Below, one piece after another: positions 9,701-19,083 of a stretch of DNA of 64,000 bases (within the stretch, counting starts at the first letter, position 1; every line of letters starts with the position of its first letter). The DNA comes from a virus, in the IMG/VR virus record IMGVR_UViG_3300021963_000003, positions 1 to 64,000 of that record; one strand, written 5' to 3'. A program made the translations under genes and the position numbers. The notes under the pieces were generated by a model that was not told the DNA's origin, made no database searches, and was given only the letters and a program-made list of their open reading frames with translations.

Positions 9701-12700
9701 TGATTATAAAGCTTAGGCTCGGTATTGCGAATAATGTTAATAATAGGGTGAGTTCCTTCGTGGAATATAACTGTCTTACCCCATTCCGATGGTAACATAC
9801 TTTCATTAATAACAACAACTCCGTCATTACTAAGAAACATACCTTGTTCAACATTTTGCTTACCATACTTAGTTCTAATACCCTCAGTATCAAGTACTTC
9901 TACTTTTATTCCTGAGCTAAATAATGATGAAGATAAACTAGCAATAGCCTGCTTATTTTCTGTCATTTCTTGGCTTTCTTCTTGAACTAGCTTTGCGGCA
10001 ATTTCTCTGATGAGCTGGGCTCTTTCTTGTTCAGCAATTGAAGGTGCTTGTTCAGTAGGTTTACCCTCTGCTGTAGTGGCAGTTTCTGTAGATTGTCTTG
10101 CAGTCTCTGCAGTTGCTGTTGCTTGTCTTGCGGCATCGTCTGCTGCTGCGGCAAGTTGGTCTCTAGTGGATTCATCAAAAAGTTGTTTTATTTTATATTT
10201 GGCATCAATAAGCATTGCCCTTGTACCCTTAATCACTCTTGTCTTTCCGCTCTGATTATCTAATTTAATAGATACAGCATTCCCGTCTGCATCATACGTA
10301 ATTGCTTTAAATGGATTCTGGCTTTTGTTAGTAAACTTATTTCCATCAATGGTCACAGAGAAATCATCCCCTATTTCCATTTCTTGAGGAATGATATCAA
10401 ACTCATCAATTGACCTGTCGCCAATATCTCTTATATTACCAAACTCATAAACTCTATTAGGGCTTTCAAATACAACAACCCCATTACCTTGCTTATAAAT
10501 CTCACCTGTTTCTCCTCTATAAGTAAACGGAATTAATTCGTCAATAGCATCACGCATTGTTCTGCCTGTTGTTATTTGTTGCTCTTCTGCTAATGGGATA
10601 ACTTCAGGCTTTGGCTGCTCTACAATAGGTTGTTCTGCAACAGCTTGACCCTCTTCAGGTTGTGGTTGAACAGCTTGTTCTGTTACCGAATCCTCTAGTC
10701 TAAGGTCGTTGTCGCTAGCAGATATTTGTTCTTGAACTCCTGATAATTTAAGCTTCTGCCCGTCATTACTAATATCTAAAATCTTTGTAGATTTATTATT
10801 AAAGAATACAGAGTCTCCAACATTATACTTATATAAGTTCTCTATTTTCTGCTGAAAACTTTCTGGTGTTATTGCTGTATTGTTTGTCTCAATATCTTTA
10901 GCTACAGATTTTAATAAATTAATTCTTCTAGCTCTTCTTTGAAACTCTTTCTCATTCTTTTGAAATGCATATTCAAATGCTAACTGATTCTTAGAATCTT
11001 TAAATATAGGTGAGCCTTGCTGTCCTAATCTTTTAATATCATCCACACTTACAATTCTTTCATTATCAGTTAATGACGCTAGTGCAGTAGAAGCCTCTTG
11101 AGCAATCCCTTGTATTTGACTAGTGTTATTTTGATTAGCTTGAATTAAAGAGTTTGGTATCATTCCCTTGAATACAGTCTGTCCATTCTCTTGCACAGGA
11201 GTTTTATCAATAAATTGAGCAAATCCTTCAGGGGCATTAGAAATCATATCAGGAACCGCAAACTCTGTAGTATTACCTGATTCTATATCATTGTTAATTG
11301 CATCTGCTGTAGGGGTCTCAATTGGAGCAACTGCTTTAGCAAATTGTAGTGCCATTTGATTTACCTCTTCAGGTACAACATTATTTTTAATATTAAATAA
11401 CTGATACCTTGTGTAAGCTGGAATCTCAGAACCTTGATTAAAAGAAGTAATATTCTGCTCCATCAAATCAATATTTCTCATTGCATTGTCGTGTCCTGCT
11501 TGGTCTATTTTACCATTAGCTAACGCTTTGCCAACTCCTTTTATTAAGTCTTCTTTAGATTCAGTTAATCCTTTTTTACCTGTTGACTCGTATGAGTTTT
11601 GTAATGTAGAGTATATAGTAGGATTAAAAGAACGAGAGTTAATAAATGTCGCTCCCGCCTGACCCATTATACCACCGTATATAGCAGCATTTAATCCACC
11701 TACAAGAGTTTGTTTACTCCACATTTCAACAGGAACATCGTTTCCATTCTCGTCTTGTGTTTTATATAAATTTGATTTTGCATTGGGGTCATCCTCATTA
11801 CGTTTAGTTTCGTAATAGTTGAATAGTTGTTGTGCCCCATTGTCGGCAACTGTCTGAACAAATTCTTCTGCTGCTTCAGGAACAAATCCTTTTGCAAACC
11901 CTACTGCTAAATTTATTGGGTTAAGTATTCCTACTGCTTTCTTAGCAGTTTCATCAAATGCTTTTTTAGTTAAAACACTTTCTGTTATTTGCTTAATAGC
12001 TTCCTTAGAACCTTGCTTTGCTATACCCTTAGAGATAAGGTTTTCAAGACCAAATTTCTTTTCAATATAAGTCTCTATTCCACCTCTTACGGCGGATTCT
12101 CCTAAAGCCCTATCTGCGGGGATACCTTGTTTTCTAGCTTCTTGATAATTATTCTCAAAGTTAGCGGCAAAATTTACCATAAGTCCAACGCCGCCCGTAA
12201 ACATATTTAATCCTAACTGTGTAAGATTGTCTCCAATTGCTTCGCCAAATGCTTCTGCGTCAGGAGCTGTGAATTTAACATCAATTCCATCTTTTAAATC
12301 GATATCAATTAGCTGAGAACTACCTTTTGCTTTTTCGAACTTATATTTTTCTAAGTCCTTGTTTGCACCCTCCGCCATCTTCATTCTCTGGTCAAAGGAT
12401 AGTTTATACTTCTCCCCTCCCGCAAATCCAGTTGGCATATTCTCGTATGGGTTCTGTAATGAAGAACCAAGTGTCATTATTCCTTGTGCACCTGTAACTA
12501 AACGACGTTCCGCCCCTTTCCCTAAACCAATAGTAGCGTCTGCAATATTAGAAGCGTATCCCTTTAATTTGTCGAACCACCCATCCTCTTCCTGACTCCC
12601 ATCCATAGAAGGTTTCGCCACAGATAAGTCCATATCGGATTGGATTGGATTTTTTTTTTGAGCCGACAAGAACTTTGCTGCTAAATCTTCTGACGGCAAT

Positions 12701-12777
12701 TGTATCTTAGAAGAATTTGATTCTAAAAATTTTGCCGCTAAATCTTCTGAAGGTAATTGAATTCTCTGCTTACTCAT
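3766..12777 (-). CDS. Giant internal/ejected polyvalent virion protein
   Basis: This encodes 3,003 residues. The N-terminus has a perfect 13-residue duplication (IQLPSEDLAAKFL at 6-18 and 25-37). Around residues 180-220 there are hydrophobic, Gly-rich helices (GLNMFTGGVGLMVNFAANF). Near residue 1005 is a zincin motif (VIFHEGTHPIINII). Near 1845-1865 is the signature NPFRHSFFYD ... ADEVIQVGALVLAKNV, typical of phage large polyvalent proteins. The C-terminal 800 residues are helical. Such proteins are packed in the capsid of short-tailed phages and ejected with the DNA, where they may form a channel, digest peptidoglycan or protect the DNA. The three genes that follow 15338 in reading order are the internal-protein set. 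The role is inferred from size, motifs and position. Confidence 0.8.
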   Translation of the reverse strand: MSKQRIQLPSEDLAAKFLESNSSKIQLPSEDLAAKFLSAQKKNPIQSDMDLSVAKPSMDGSQEEDGWFDKLKGYASNIADATIGLGKGAERRLVTGAQGIMTLGSSLQNPYENMPTGFAGGEKYKLSFDQRMKMAEGANKDLEKYKFEKAKGSSQLIDIDLKDGIDVKFTAPDAEAFGEAIGDNLTQLGLNMFTGGVGLMVNFAANFENNYQEARKQGIPADRALGESAVRGGIETYIEKKFGLENLISKGIAKQGSKEAIKQITESVLTKKAFDETAKKAVGILNPINLAVGFAKGFVPEAAEEFVQTVADNGAQQLFNYYETKRNEDDPNAKSNLYKTQDENGNDVPVEMWSKQTLVGGLNAAIYGGIMGQAGATFINSRSFNPTIYSTLQNSYESTGKKGLTESKEDLIKGVGKALANGKIDQAGHDNAMRNIDLMEQNITSFNQGSEIPAYTRYQLFNIKNNVVPEEVNQMALQFAKAVAPIETPTADAINNDIESGNTTEFAVPDMISNAPEGFAQFIDKTPVQENGQTVFKGMIPNSLIQANQNNTSQIQGIAQEASTALASLTDNERIVSVDDIKRLGQQGSPIFKDSKNQLAFEYAFQKNEKEFQRRARRINLLKSVAKDIETNNTAITPESFQQKIENLYKYNVGDSVFFNNKSTKILDISNDGQKLKLSGVQEQISASDNDLRLEDSVTEQAVQPQPEEGQAVAEQPIVEQPKPEVIPLAEEQQITTGRTMRDAIDELIPFTYRGETGEIYKQGNGVVVFESPNRVYEFGNIRDIGDRSIDEFDIIPQEMEIGDDFSVTIDGNKFTNKSQNPFKAITYDADGNAVSIKLDNQSGKTRVIKGTRAMLIDAKYKIKQLFDESTRDQLAAAADDAARQATATAETARQSTETATTAEGKPTEQAPSIAEQERAQLIREIAAKLVQEESQEMTENKQAIASLSSSLFSSGIKVEVLDTEGIRTKYGKQNVEQGMFLSNDGVVVINESMLPSEWGKTVIFHEGTHPIINIIRNTEPKLYNQLVSAAKEEAKTNPEVNKILQQIKNSPSYGDEFTRNDELVVEIIARVASGKLNLNDVKPSLKQAIVDFINKIAKVLGFNPVLNDTDQSALNRLATQISNVLKEGRDISEIVGVENVSKFANESTQFRVNEVFDGILEQLGISAAKESKKGITNYGVASALNKYYNKKFNALAIDDFGDNALKIVSDYATDETVFAMQKFGDKSGKGWYTEDFAAAVDRISEIYPAIKEKEDVREIATIIISIASNSTDVSTNLMRVIYGLETYQKTGKIPSDIGTGKALSAIATTINRYNRLLETFDNNPVKLKEFLQTVRPISESKKAIVEHLGVSSYAKVLSSDYATNPDWDDAQVLPTSIIIFGPKIGAFYSNLSGLGGTPTIDRWCIRTMFRYRGDMRAKVLSVDFDKFIKANNLEGQSKGNVLALAESHAKLFDRLLGGRGVYASLTKEQRNAEMSKYRQGKSIYSKSADVVNDIKDGLTDDIKNKTKFAKDFRTFTKETFEKVQDNILETTGEKLDISDIQAILWIFEKNLFGYLGVKQREDSTYSAAANRIVTSINNGNVSLESVINGTAKLADMKLDGVIEEGAMGDQYLIDDEDFKNGIDANKGDVNIEAQYSDLDRNYTMESTVADAGMTVAERQAWKDKNQVSQRQERNPIVQKTVEALNNGLATLDEYVAVVRTNMPIKLMPEVPKIPSFKEIVGALSDGALSKAGIVGLNKTFKDGERVASRLDIPAYNAYDTWVVSVHGSSDDKIKAYGQTAVLKNVEFRTKPQGAINIAIDKTKATIARIHGDWVNESPEAVHKRATELMNDPAWTQVGMNPFRHSFFYDKNDGTAVVSADEVIQVGALVLAKNVVKAPFGSQAFIDNFSMKNKLGETIQFSDINRDDKRIQFVRNNLNNYSKSELTEGLMEAFAMSREDAQRIVDKASADPLTPSLPQDNPDTSIPEGAKVNEKSSVVDAYNEGYDKAKKSLLDRAENLWEKTKKEIALQYDSKFYGRRNLAQASTQTSLAQSRLRNLNGIAYSAGQELSQIYNDIFGNGLQEQGEKKLNLMIFNLRILQVDKNTERQYQDEIEKLTVNFIDTIGRMPSSIESASITRQARTNVPVKKHGKTLDGRTDATSQTAEAFLDALRLEIGESEYDMLTARADMYRKVGNEQVIKLRDAGIISKEIADTYKDDFYSYRKTLDRLYGEQDMSITMLNGVSSVKGWAALSKEGTENFLEQDARLLLAESYIGTARAIAKNKLREAIFDENIKTDENGIQSAVIGKNGQQITFMRPANYLRDNQGNIRSNGKQLSVNNADEGFVNVPYKKDGVINYYQMETEMFNQIEGNNIVWKDGELSGTVSNIYYNTTDWANRQLTGFATRNNPVFWIGNISMDLQQQVFFSDIWTQGGIIESNVYSAGARALARAIKFSDFFGNNKEFVDKTLQEYISAGGAMDRMSTMKEQRQRSINIALVNGEENKKGQWLKTKAKAVLSYMNEKTELAMRLAAYDQSKKNLIKKFQDENGGANPNESDILKIQEIAAAQSRAYTDFAQRGTSLPNLNIAYLNSSIQAAGAAVEYIADNKGQTAAKLSQLVVGKFLGTMAIMALMGDAYDELDEYRKDLYSFLFAFDTKVKDANGNPIFVTADVKNNPTLVPFLGVTRTFAEMTMRQLQGKEQKDIPAADRFFDLLNVASPIPIPNVTSIEGIKNAIPKIISKHVLANAVIKGAMNYDSFRDKQIESDRDQELSPYMRGQDDPNIPYFYKAMARSMSNNTSQNQVSPKKMQAVAETFITAPSTNILIGLGYGVLSEIANKIIPAKSEGEFGESGLSGSKLLKTVTKRFATFTDAEKAEFRRNEELYKMSKEESMKYNDVDKSIDTILKNMYKADSKNFFTNVDKMAKESGYWDSDQLMERIDRKANLIDNNAIDRSYIKSDIANEVKILHYTKGAEGKAKLIKYMYDNDAAKARQVIDGLIDYGTSSKEAYETEDIYNELIKKK

Positions 12778-12803
12778 TAATTATTTGTTTATAAATTAAT
12801 ATA

Positions 12804-14390
12804 CTATTGAGATTTTAAAAAAGCAAGGTATGTAGCATCGCTCATTTTTGCATAAATGCCTGTATTTCTTCCTGGGTCAGATAGTAATTCTGAATCCGTA
12901 TATTTGCTATAAGTATTTTTAGCAACTCGTCCTGAAGCAGGAGTAGGCTTTGGCATTGTAGGCTTTTCTGTAGGATTACTATTTGTTGGCAAACTATAAA
13001 GAGTTCCAATAGCTTTTCTTACCATAGCTTTTTGCTTAGATGGGATACCTGAGCCAACATTTATTTCTTGAGAAAGTTCTGTATTAAATTCATCAAAGTT
13101 AGAAACTTTCTTCCATTTAAATCCAGCTCCCCTTTCACTCTTATCCATTTTTGCGGATATTTTATTTCCACGATTATGCCAAGCTTCTACCCACACTCCT
13201 CCGTTTTCATCTCTAGCAACAGATTTTATAATTCCTTGTTGTCCATTTATGTTAAGACTTATGTCTTTTCCAATAGGATACTTTGTTAGATTAACTTGAT
13301 TTCCCGTTGAGCTTCCTTTAAATGATACTTTGGTAAAATCCTTATATGGGTCGTACATCATATCAACTTCCTCTTGGTCAGCTTTTTTATTATAATAATT
13401 AGCTGAAGCCCAAGACGATGCTGCACTAGCCGCCTTAGCATTTAAATCAGATTTTAATATTAATCCTTGATTTTCAGTTGCAAATCTAGCTGATTCTGCT
13501 TTATATTGTTCTGTTTCAGTTTCTGCTTTAGACTTAACTTGAGTAGATTGAACAGTCATTGGAATCTTATCAATAGATGCCTTAACTATTTCTTTATCAC
13601 TTAAATTCTGACCTTCAAACCCTGCCTGCTTTCTCATTAACACTAATTGCTCAGGACTAGTAGCTTGTATTCTAGCTAACTCTTGGTCAGCGTAATCCAT
13701 TGTAACTTGCTGCCCATTAACAATCATAGTCTTTGGTTCAGGAGGTATTATGTTACCCTGTGCTCCAAAACTCCATCCTGCAGGCAACTCAGCTTGCACT
13801 CTCATTAAAGCCCCTGTCTTAGGGTCTACAATATCACGAGCGGTTTTTTTATATGGATTAGATGACAAGTAAGACTTGCCAAACATCTTAAACGAATCTA
13901 AGTTGTTAGTATAAGTGTCCGCTAAAGCCTTCTGTAAGTCTTGTGGATTCTTAACTAAGTTCTCGTCTCCCATCTTAGCAGACAAGTCCTTGTAGAACTT
14001 TTCAAAGCTAACTAAGTTGTCCTTATTAGCAACTCCTAGCTGCAACATCCTCTCATATTCCTTAGCCCCCACGTCATAACCTTGCTTAAGGTCTCCTATC
14101 TCGGACACTTGCTGACGTATATCCCCTAATGCAGAATAGTCTAGTTTACCGTTCTTCATTATTGCAGAACTTGTCTTACCTAACAAATCATTTGCCTTAG
14201 AGGTAATAGACTTCTGACCAAATATATTTAAGTTCTTTTTAAGAGCCTCAATGTTTTGGAAAGCGTTCTCAGCTAAGTTGTAGTCCCTTTGTTGTTGTGC
14301 AATAACTTGTGTAAATATATTACCAACTCCAGAAGCTGCTTGCTGGAATCCTTGTTGAATGTTTTGCGACGGGTCGTATGTGTATGCCAT
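12804..14390 (-). CDS. Internal virion protein candidate
   Basis: This encodes 528 residues. It begins MAYTYDPSQNIQQGFQQAAS and is Gln-, Lys- and Asn-rich, with long predicted helices (residues about 20-110) and a more mixed C-terminal half with beta-type segments around 340-420. No enzymatic motif is visible. It lies between the 310-residue Gln-rich protein and the giant protein, the usual place of gp15-like internal proteins in podovirus-type genomes. The start is two bases after the previous stop. Assignment is by context only. Confidence 0.6.
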   Translation of the reverse strand: MAYTYDPSQNIQQGFQQAASGVGNIFTQVIAQQQRDYNLAENAFQNIEALKKNLNIFGQKSITSKANDLLGKTSSAIMKNGKLDYSALGDIRQQVSEIGDLKQGYDVGAKEYERMLQLGVANKDNLVSFEKFYKDLSAKMGDENLVKNPQDLQKALADTYTNNLDSFKMFGKSYLSSNPYKKTARDIVDPKTGALMRVQAELPAGWSFGAQGNIIPPEPKTMIVNGQQVTMDYADQELARIQATSPEQLVLMRKQAGFEGQNLSDKEIVKASIDKIPMTVQSTQVKSKAETETEQYKAESARFATENQGLILKSDLNAKAASAASSWASANYYNKKADQEEVDMMYDPYKDFTKVSFKGSSTGNQVNLTKYPIGKDISLNINGQQGIIKSVARDENGGVWVEAWHNRGNKISAKMDKSERGAGFKWKKVSNFDEFNTELSQEINVGSGIPSKQKAMVRKAIGTLYSLPTNSNPTEKPTMPKPTPASGRVAKNTYSKYTDSELLSDPGRNTGIYAKMSDATYLAFLKSQ

Positions 14391-14392
14391 TT

Positions 14393-15325
14393 TTAATAAG
14401 GAGCTTCTTGATTAAATTCTTTATTATAAGGATTGTAATTCTGAAAGGGATTATTAACTTTAACAAGATTAGTTTGAAATCCTTGTCCCGCAAATAAAGG
14501 ATTTATCATATTTTGCCCCGTAGGTCCTAATAATAAATTTCCTGTAAGTTCATTTGTTTTCTTCCCACCTCCATATATCTGACCTAGCATGGCTAAGTTG
14601 TCTTTTTGATTCTTCATCTGAGTTAAACCTCCACCTATAGTAGAAGCAACCCCTCCAATACCAGACCATATAGCAGACCTAGCATTTTGTACCGCAGCAG
14701 CCGATGCTTGCTGTTGTTCAAATAATGATTGGTCTAACGCCATCCCACCTTGAAATTGTTGCTGAGACAACCCTAATAATTGTTGTTGTTTCCCAGCTTC
14801 AGATTCAAACTGAAGTCCTGCTTGTTGTGCTTGTGCTGCAGCAGTCTGACCTAAAGATTGTAGGTAGTTCTGTTGAGCTTGTTGCCCCATCTGTTGACGT
14901 TGTTGTTGAGATGTGATGTCGATGTTTTGCATCTGAGCACCTTCTTGTTGTTGCCCCATCAAAGCGGCTGTTAGCAAGTCAGAGGATGAACCTCCTGCAC
15001 GTTGCGATGCGGCTAATGTATTAGCTGTAGACTGCCTAACTTGCTCTCTCATTATATCCTCTCCTGCTACGCGACCACCGCCTGCCATACGCTTACCTAA
15101 CTCAGCCGCTTGCTCTGCCTTAACAAACTTGCTTATATCTCCTTGATATGTTTTAAGCCCTTGGGCTTGATTAATTAAGTCTCCGTATCCTTTTGTAAAG
15201 GCAGACTTCTGTTGCTTACCAAATTCGGTTTGGCGGTCAAATTGTCTTTTAGCTTCCGCCTTCTGACCAACTGCCCCAATTACACTTCCTACAGCACCTA
15301 ATCCTTGTAATATAGCACCTATCAT
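14393..15325 (-). CDS. Gln/Ala-rich internal virion protein (gp14-like)
   Basis: This encodes 310 residues. The N-terminus is a hydrophobic Gly-rich helix (IGAILQGLGAVGSVIGAVGQ), followed by about 200 residues very rich in Gln, Ala and Gly (for example QQQRQQMGQQAQQNYLQSLG), and another Gly-rich hydrophobic segment near 225-240 (IWSGIGGVASTIGGG). This design matches gp14-type internal proteins that insert into the host envelope during DNA ejection. It is followed by two larger internal-protein genes. The function is inferred from composition and order. Confidence 0.65.
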   Translation of the reverse strand: MIGAILQGLGAVGSVIGAVGQKAEAKRQFDRQTEFGKQQKSAFTKGYGDLINQAQGLKTYQGDISKFVKAEQAAELGKRMAGGGRVAGEDIMREQVRQSTANTLAASQRAGGSSSDLLTAALMGQQQEGAQMQNIDITSQQQRQQMGQQAQQNYLQSLGQTAAAQAQQAGLQFESEAGKQQQLLGLSQQQFQGGMALDQSLFEQQQASAAAVQNARSAIWSGIGGVASTIGGGLTQMKNQKDNLAMLGQIYGGGKKTNELTGNLLLGPTGQNMINPLFAGQGFQTNLVKVNNPFQNYNPYNKEFNQEAPY

Positions 15326-15337
15326 TTTGTTAATATT

Positions 15338-18300
15338 TTATGAGTGTCCTGTTATTGGGCTTACTTCTATGTCTATTGAATTAACACGCATATTCTGTGT
15401 TTTATCTTTCAAAGTTAATAAGAAATTATTTAAATAACCCACAATATAATTACCTTCTATTATCCCACCTGTAGAACTACTATCTCTCATTACGTGGGCA
15501 TATATTCTATTGTCTTCTAAAAGCCAATTAGTTTCGTTTATTGCACTTGTTTGACCGTTGTCGTTTGTGATATCTATCGTCAACAAAGAGCTTTTAATGT
15601 AGTTAGGTTGGTTGTAGTCTATCACGTTCATGTCGTGGAGCACAGCCACATTTAATGGCATCACAGGCAGTTGGCTATTGACAACAAACTTAATGTTACC
15701 ATTAGAAGCCGTAGCCCCTAAGAACGCATTATAATCATTCTTACTGCCACTCTCTAGTGACCTATAAAGAACACCGCTCTTAAACAACAACATCCTGTCT
15801 CCATAGCTCTCTGCAAAGTTTGGAACAAAGTCATACGCTGCAATCCAACGCTTTAAGTTATCTGAATACCCTAAAGACTGAGTCTCGCTACCTACTGCAA
15901 TAAAGCACATATTATGGAACGGGTCGTAAGAGAACGTTGCTATACCGCTCTTGCTTCTAAATGTAGAACGCATATAAGTATCACTTGGTAGCTCTAGTCC
16001 ATCTGGGGTGTACTTAACTACCTTCTTGTTAAAGTCGTCCCACCACCATATAACTCCCTTGTAGTTCATCACAGACCTCTTATCTATCATACCTAGGTTA
16101 TTGCCAAAGTTTCTGATAGTACCAATCATATTGGCTGTTAACGAACGAATAGAGGCGTTGTTTCCTTGAGATAGTTCTTGCTCTCCTAGCATTATATAGG
16201 CGGACTCACGCTTACATAACACAATCATCATACTACCGTTTCCTTGTAGCCTAGATGCTCTCTGTAGTCCTGTGATTTCTCCGTTCTCAATAGCTACATC
16301 GTTGCTATCTAAGGAGAAGAATGAGCTTATATTATTAATCTTAGTCCCTTGCACATAATTGCCCCCGTACCTAATTGTATTAGTCCTTGGAGTTGTCACA
16401 ATGTTTTGTGCTGAAAGTAATGGCTTACCTGAAGAAGTGTTCCACTGAGGATTAGTTATTGCGTTTGATATAGAGCGGAACAAGTACTTAGTCTTAGTTG
16501 CCGATACCTCTGCATTATAATTATAAGATGTAATACTATTAACAGGAGTTCTGTCTCCGTTTAAGGTAATAACAACACTGTTAGCAGACGCTGACCTTCT
16601 AGCAACTGTAATGCTAGCTGTATTTATTGCCCCTTGAAATTCTACGGTTAATGTAAATCTAACTTCAAACCTATCATTTGGATTAATGTCCTTCTTTAAC
16701 TTATTTAATTCAATAGTATGAGTTCCAACATAATCCATAGTTGGGGTACTCGGAGGCAAATTAACGCTATCCGCAGTAATATAAACTTCGTCTCCAAATG
16801 TTTCAGAGCCTAAGTCATATTTATTTGTTGTGTTATTATAAGGAACTTTATATACTTGCATTTTTAATGCCCAATCAAACTTGCCCTCTACTTCAGTTCC
16901 TGTAGGAGTATTCTGCGACAAAGCCTTAGTTACCTGTAAGTTATACGCAACCGTCATCTTGTTTACTCCAGCATCTTGCTCACCAACAATATAATATCCA
17001 GTTGTCTTAAACGAGGTTCCTGTAGAGTTTGCTACGTTACTTGAGTTTAATATTACATCTGAATACGAACTTGAAATAGAGGTAAATACAGGACTTTCTA
17101 GCTTTACGACAGTACCAATTGATGAGAAAGACGCAGTTAAATCAGAAAAGTTATGCGTTGAGTTAACGGTAGTAACTACGTCCTCTACTACAGGACTTCC
17201 CTTAGAAACGTCTGTTATGAATGGGGATGTCACATAAGTAGGCATATCTATTGTAGAGAACACCATATCCCCTAATAGCTTGCTTCCTGATGCAGGACCA
17301 TTTAGTGGACCCCCCGCCGTAACGGCAATAGATGTTGTGGGAGTTGGTCCTGTTGTTACTATAGGAATTAAGTTTCCGTATTCATAAAACACCAAAGACT
17401 CATCCTCTTGTTGTTGCTTAGGGGTATATATCTCAAAGGCTAAAGTAGATGGGTCTACCGTAGTAGTATTTGTCATTACGTCGCCTGAATACGCACAATA
17501 GATTAAGTTATCATTCTGCCCTATAATCTTTAAATCAAGAACTCCATTAGGAGTCTTAACAGATACATAGTCTCCTTGCTGCCAAGTATATATTCTTCCC
17601 GCACGAATCATTCCCATCATATCAATAACAAACGCATTAATTTCTTTTAGGTCATCCTTAGTTACAGACTGAACAAAACTTAATAACGTCGTTACCTCCT
17701 TAGTCTTCTCGTCTACAGTAGTCTTCTTTAATTCAAAGAATATACTACTAGCATACCCTTCAAAGATATACGACTTAGATATATTCTTAGTATATACGAA
17801 TTGGGCAAACTTAACCCAAGTTGGAATGTTTGCTACGGTTGCCGTTATATTAGGGACAAGAGGCACAGTACTTGTGATGTCACCCCCGAATTTACCTGTA
17901 TTAAACTTAATGTATTTTTCTACACCCCTAGTCTTCATTGCCTTGTCATAGTAGGCAAGACCTATTGCATAAGTTGAATTATTTGCAAATGGCTTAACGT
18001 ACGCAGAAGCTCCTGTCTCACTACTTGCTACCACAGCAGAATCGCCTAAGTAGGATTTATGTGTAGAACCAGCAGGCAAGGTATACCCTAAAGAAGCTGT
18101 TGGGTCAGAAAATGTTATAGTTCCAACGTTTGCATCGTAGTCGTCTTGAATATTAGCTAGGAATATTCTATTCTTAGCTATCTCTATATTCTTTGTCCAT
18201 ACAGGTACTGCATCAAATGGCTTTCCTGTAGTAATAATATCTAAACTTTCAAATATCTGCCCTGTCCAAATAAACGTAAGAGCATCTCCTGTACTATCTG

Positions 18301-19066
18301 TTTTATTAGAATCAATCCTTCTCCACGTGCCATTATTTCCTATTCGTACGTATACTTCTAGATATAATGCATAGTCAGGTTTATTTGCGTGAGTATATGT
18401 AAATGTATATTTTTCTGTATTCTTTTCTCCCTTATACATTTGAGTGTAGTTCCCTAATGCAGAGTACTCGTAGTTATCATACTGATACCTATAAGCAAAC
18501 TGAAAATCGGCAGACTCTAAGAATTCTACTCCTTTGTTCGTAGAAGATAATGACTTAACAATAGTTGCTACATTATTAGGAGTAGTCTTTTGTAATGTTA
18601 AGTTTTCTATCGTTACAGTCTTAGGGTCAGTTAATTGCCTCTTTGCCCAAAAAGATAAAGGAGTTCCACTGCCCGCATAATTCCAAACCAAACTCTCGCC
18701 AATAATTCTTAGGTCAGGAATTAATCCTTCTGCAGCTCCGTGAGTGTAGTTAAGTACAAGTGCGGGATTTACTAATGCACCTGTTGAAGAGTTAACTGCT
18801 ATTTTATAAATAGAAGCTACAGTAGATACAACAGCTAGTACATAAATAGAACCGTCCGTGTCTTGTGCTGTAGCTACAATTGTGCCTGAGATAGCTGTAA
18901 GTCCTGTAGTCTTGATAGAGTCCAACATCCTAATAGCTCCTGCTCCTCCGTCTTTACCAGAATCAAATATAATGTTATTGGCTGAAAGGTAGTCTCCCTC
19001 AGGTAGGTTATTAGGGTCAATGTCTTGGTTTAAACCACCAGTCGCTCTTAGACTTATCTTAGCCAT
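15338..19066 (-). CDS. Large tail hub / stabilization protein
   Basis: This encodes 1,242 residues. The N-terminus MAKISLRATGGLNQDIDPNN followed by LPEGDYLSANNIIFD is the typical start of podovirus tail tubular B or stabilization proteins (GGLNxDxxxxxLPxGxYxxAxNxxxx). The middle is beta-rich with several Thr/Ser-rich repeats. The C-terminal third (DDFNKKVVKYTPDGLELPSD, then ATFSYDPFHNMCFIAVG) looks like the propeller end that contacts the tail. It directly follows two connector-like genes. Family assignment is by N-terminal pattern and position. Confidence 0.7.
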   Translation of the reverse strand: MAKISLRATGGLNQDIDPNNLPEGDYLSANNIIFDSGKDGGAGAIRMLDSIKTTGLTAISGTIVATAQDTDGSIYVLAVVSTVASIYKIAVNSSTGALVNPALVLNYTHGAAEGLIPDLRIIGESLVWNYAGSGTPLSFWAKRQLTDPKTVTIENLTLQKTTPNNVATIVKSLSSTNKGVEFLESADFQFAYRYQYDNYEYSALGNYTQMYKGEKNTEKYTFTYTHANKPDYALYLEVYVRIGNNGTWRRIDSNKTDSTGDALTFIWTGQIFESLDIITTGKPFDAVPVWTKNIEIAKNRIFLANIQDDYDANVGTITFSDPTASLGYTLPAGSTHKSYLGDSAVVASSETGASAYVKPFANNSTYAIGLAYYDKAMKTRGVEKYIKFNTGKFGGDITSTVPLVPNITATVANIPTWVKFAQFVYTKNISKSYIFEGYASSIFFELKKTTVDEKTKEVTTLLSFVQSVTKDDLKEINAFVIDMMGMIRAGRIYTWQQGDYVSVKTPNGVLDLKIIGQNDNLIYCAYSGDVMTNTTTVDPSTLAFEIYTPKQQQEDESLVFYEYGNLIPIVTTGPTPTTSIAVTAGGPLNGPASGSKLLGDMVFSTIDMPTYVTSPFITDVSKGSPVVEDVVTTVNSTHNFSDLTASFSSIGTVVKLESPVFTSISSSYSDVILNSSNVANSTGTSFKTTGYYIVGEQDAGVNKMTVAYNLQVTKALSQNTPTGTEVEGKFDWALKMQVYKVPYNNTTNKYDLGSETFGDEVYITADSVNLPPSTPTMDYVGTHTIELNKLKKDINPNDRFEVRFTLTVEFQGAINTASITVARRSASANSVVITLNGDRTPVNSITSYNYNAEVSATKTKYLFRSISNAITNPQWNTSSGKPLLSAQNIVTTPRTNTIRYGGNYVQGTKINNISSFFSLDSNDVAIENGEITGLQRASRLQGNGSMMIVLCKRESAYIMLGEQELSQGNNASIRSLTANMIGTIRNFGNNLGMIDKRSVMNYKGVIWWWDDFNKKVVKYTPDGLELPSDTYMRSTFRSKSGIATFSYDPFHNMCFIAVGSETQSLGYSDNLKRWIAAYDFVPNFAESYGDRMLLFKSGVLYRSLESGSKNDYNAFLGATASNGNIKFVVNSQLPVMPLNVAVLHDMNVIDYNQPNYIKSSLLTIDITNDNGQTSAINETNWLLEDNRIYAHVMRDSSSTGGIIEGNYIVGYLNNFLLTLKDKTQNMRVNSIDIEVSPITGHS

Positions 19067-19083
19067 TTGTTAAATATTAAGTG

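Noticed and set aside
15413-15420. TAACTTTG promoter core inside the tail hub gene
   Set aside because: It lies within coding sequence near the 3' end, has no -33 element and no gene start close by.
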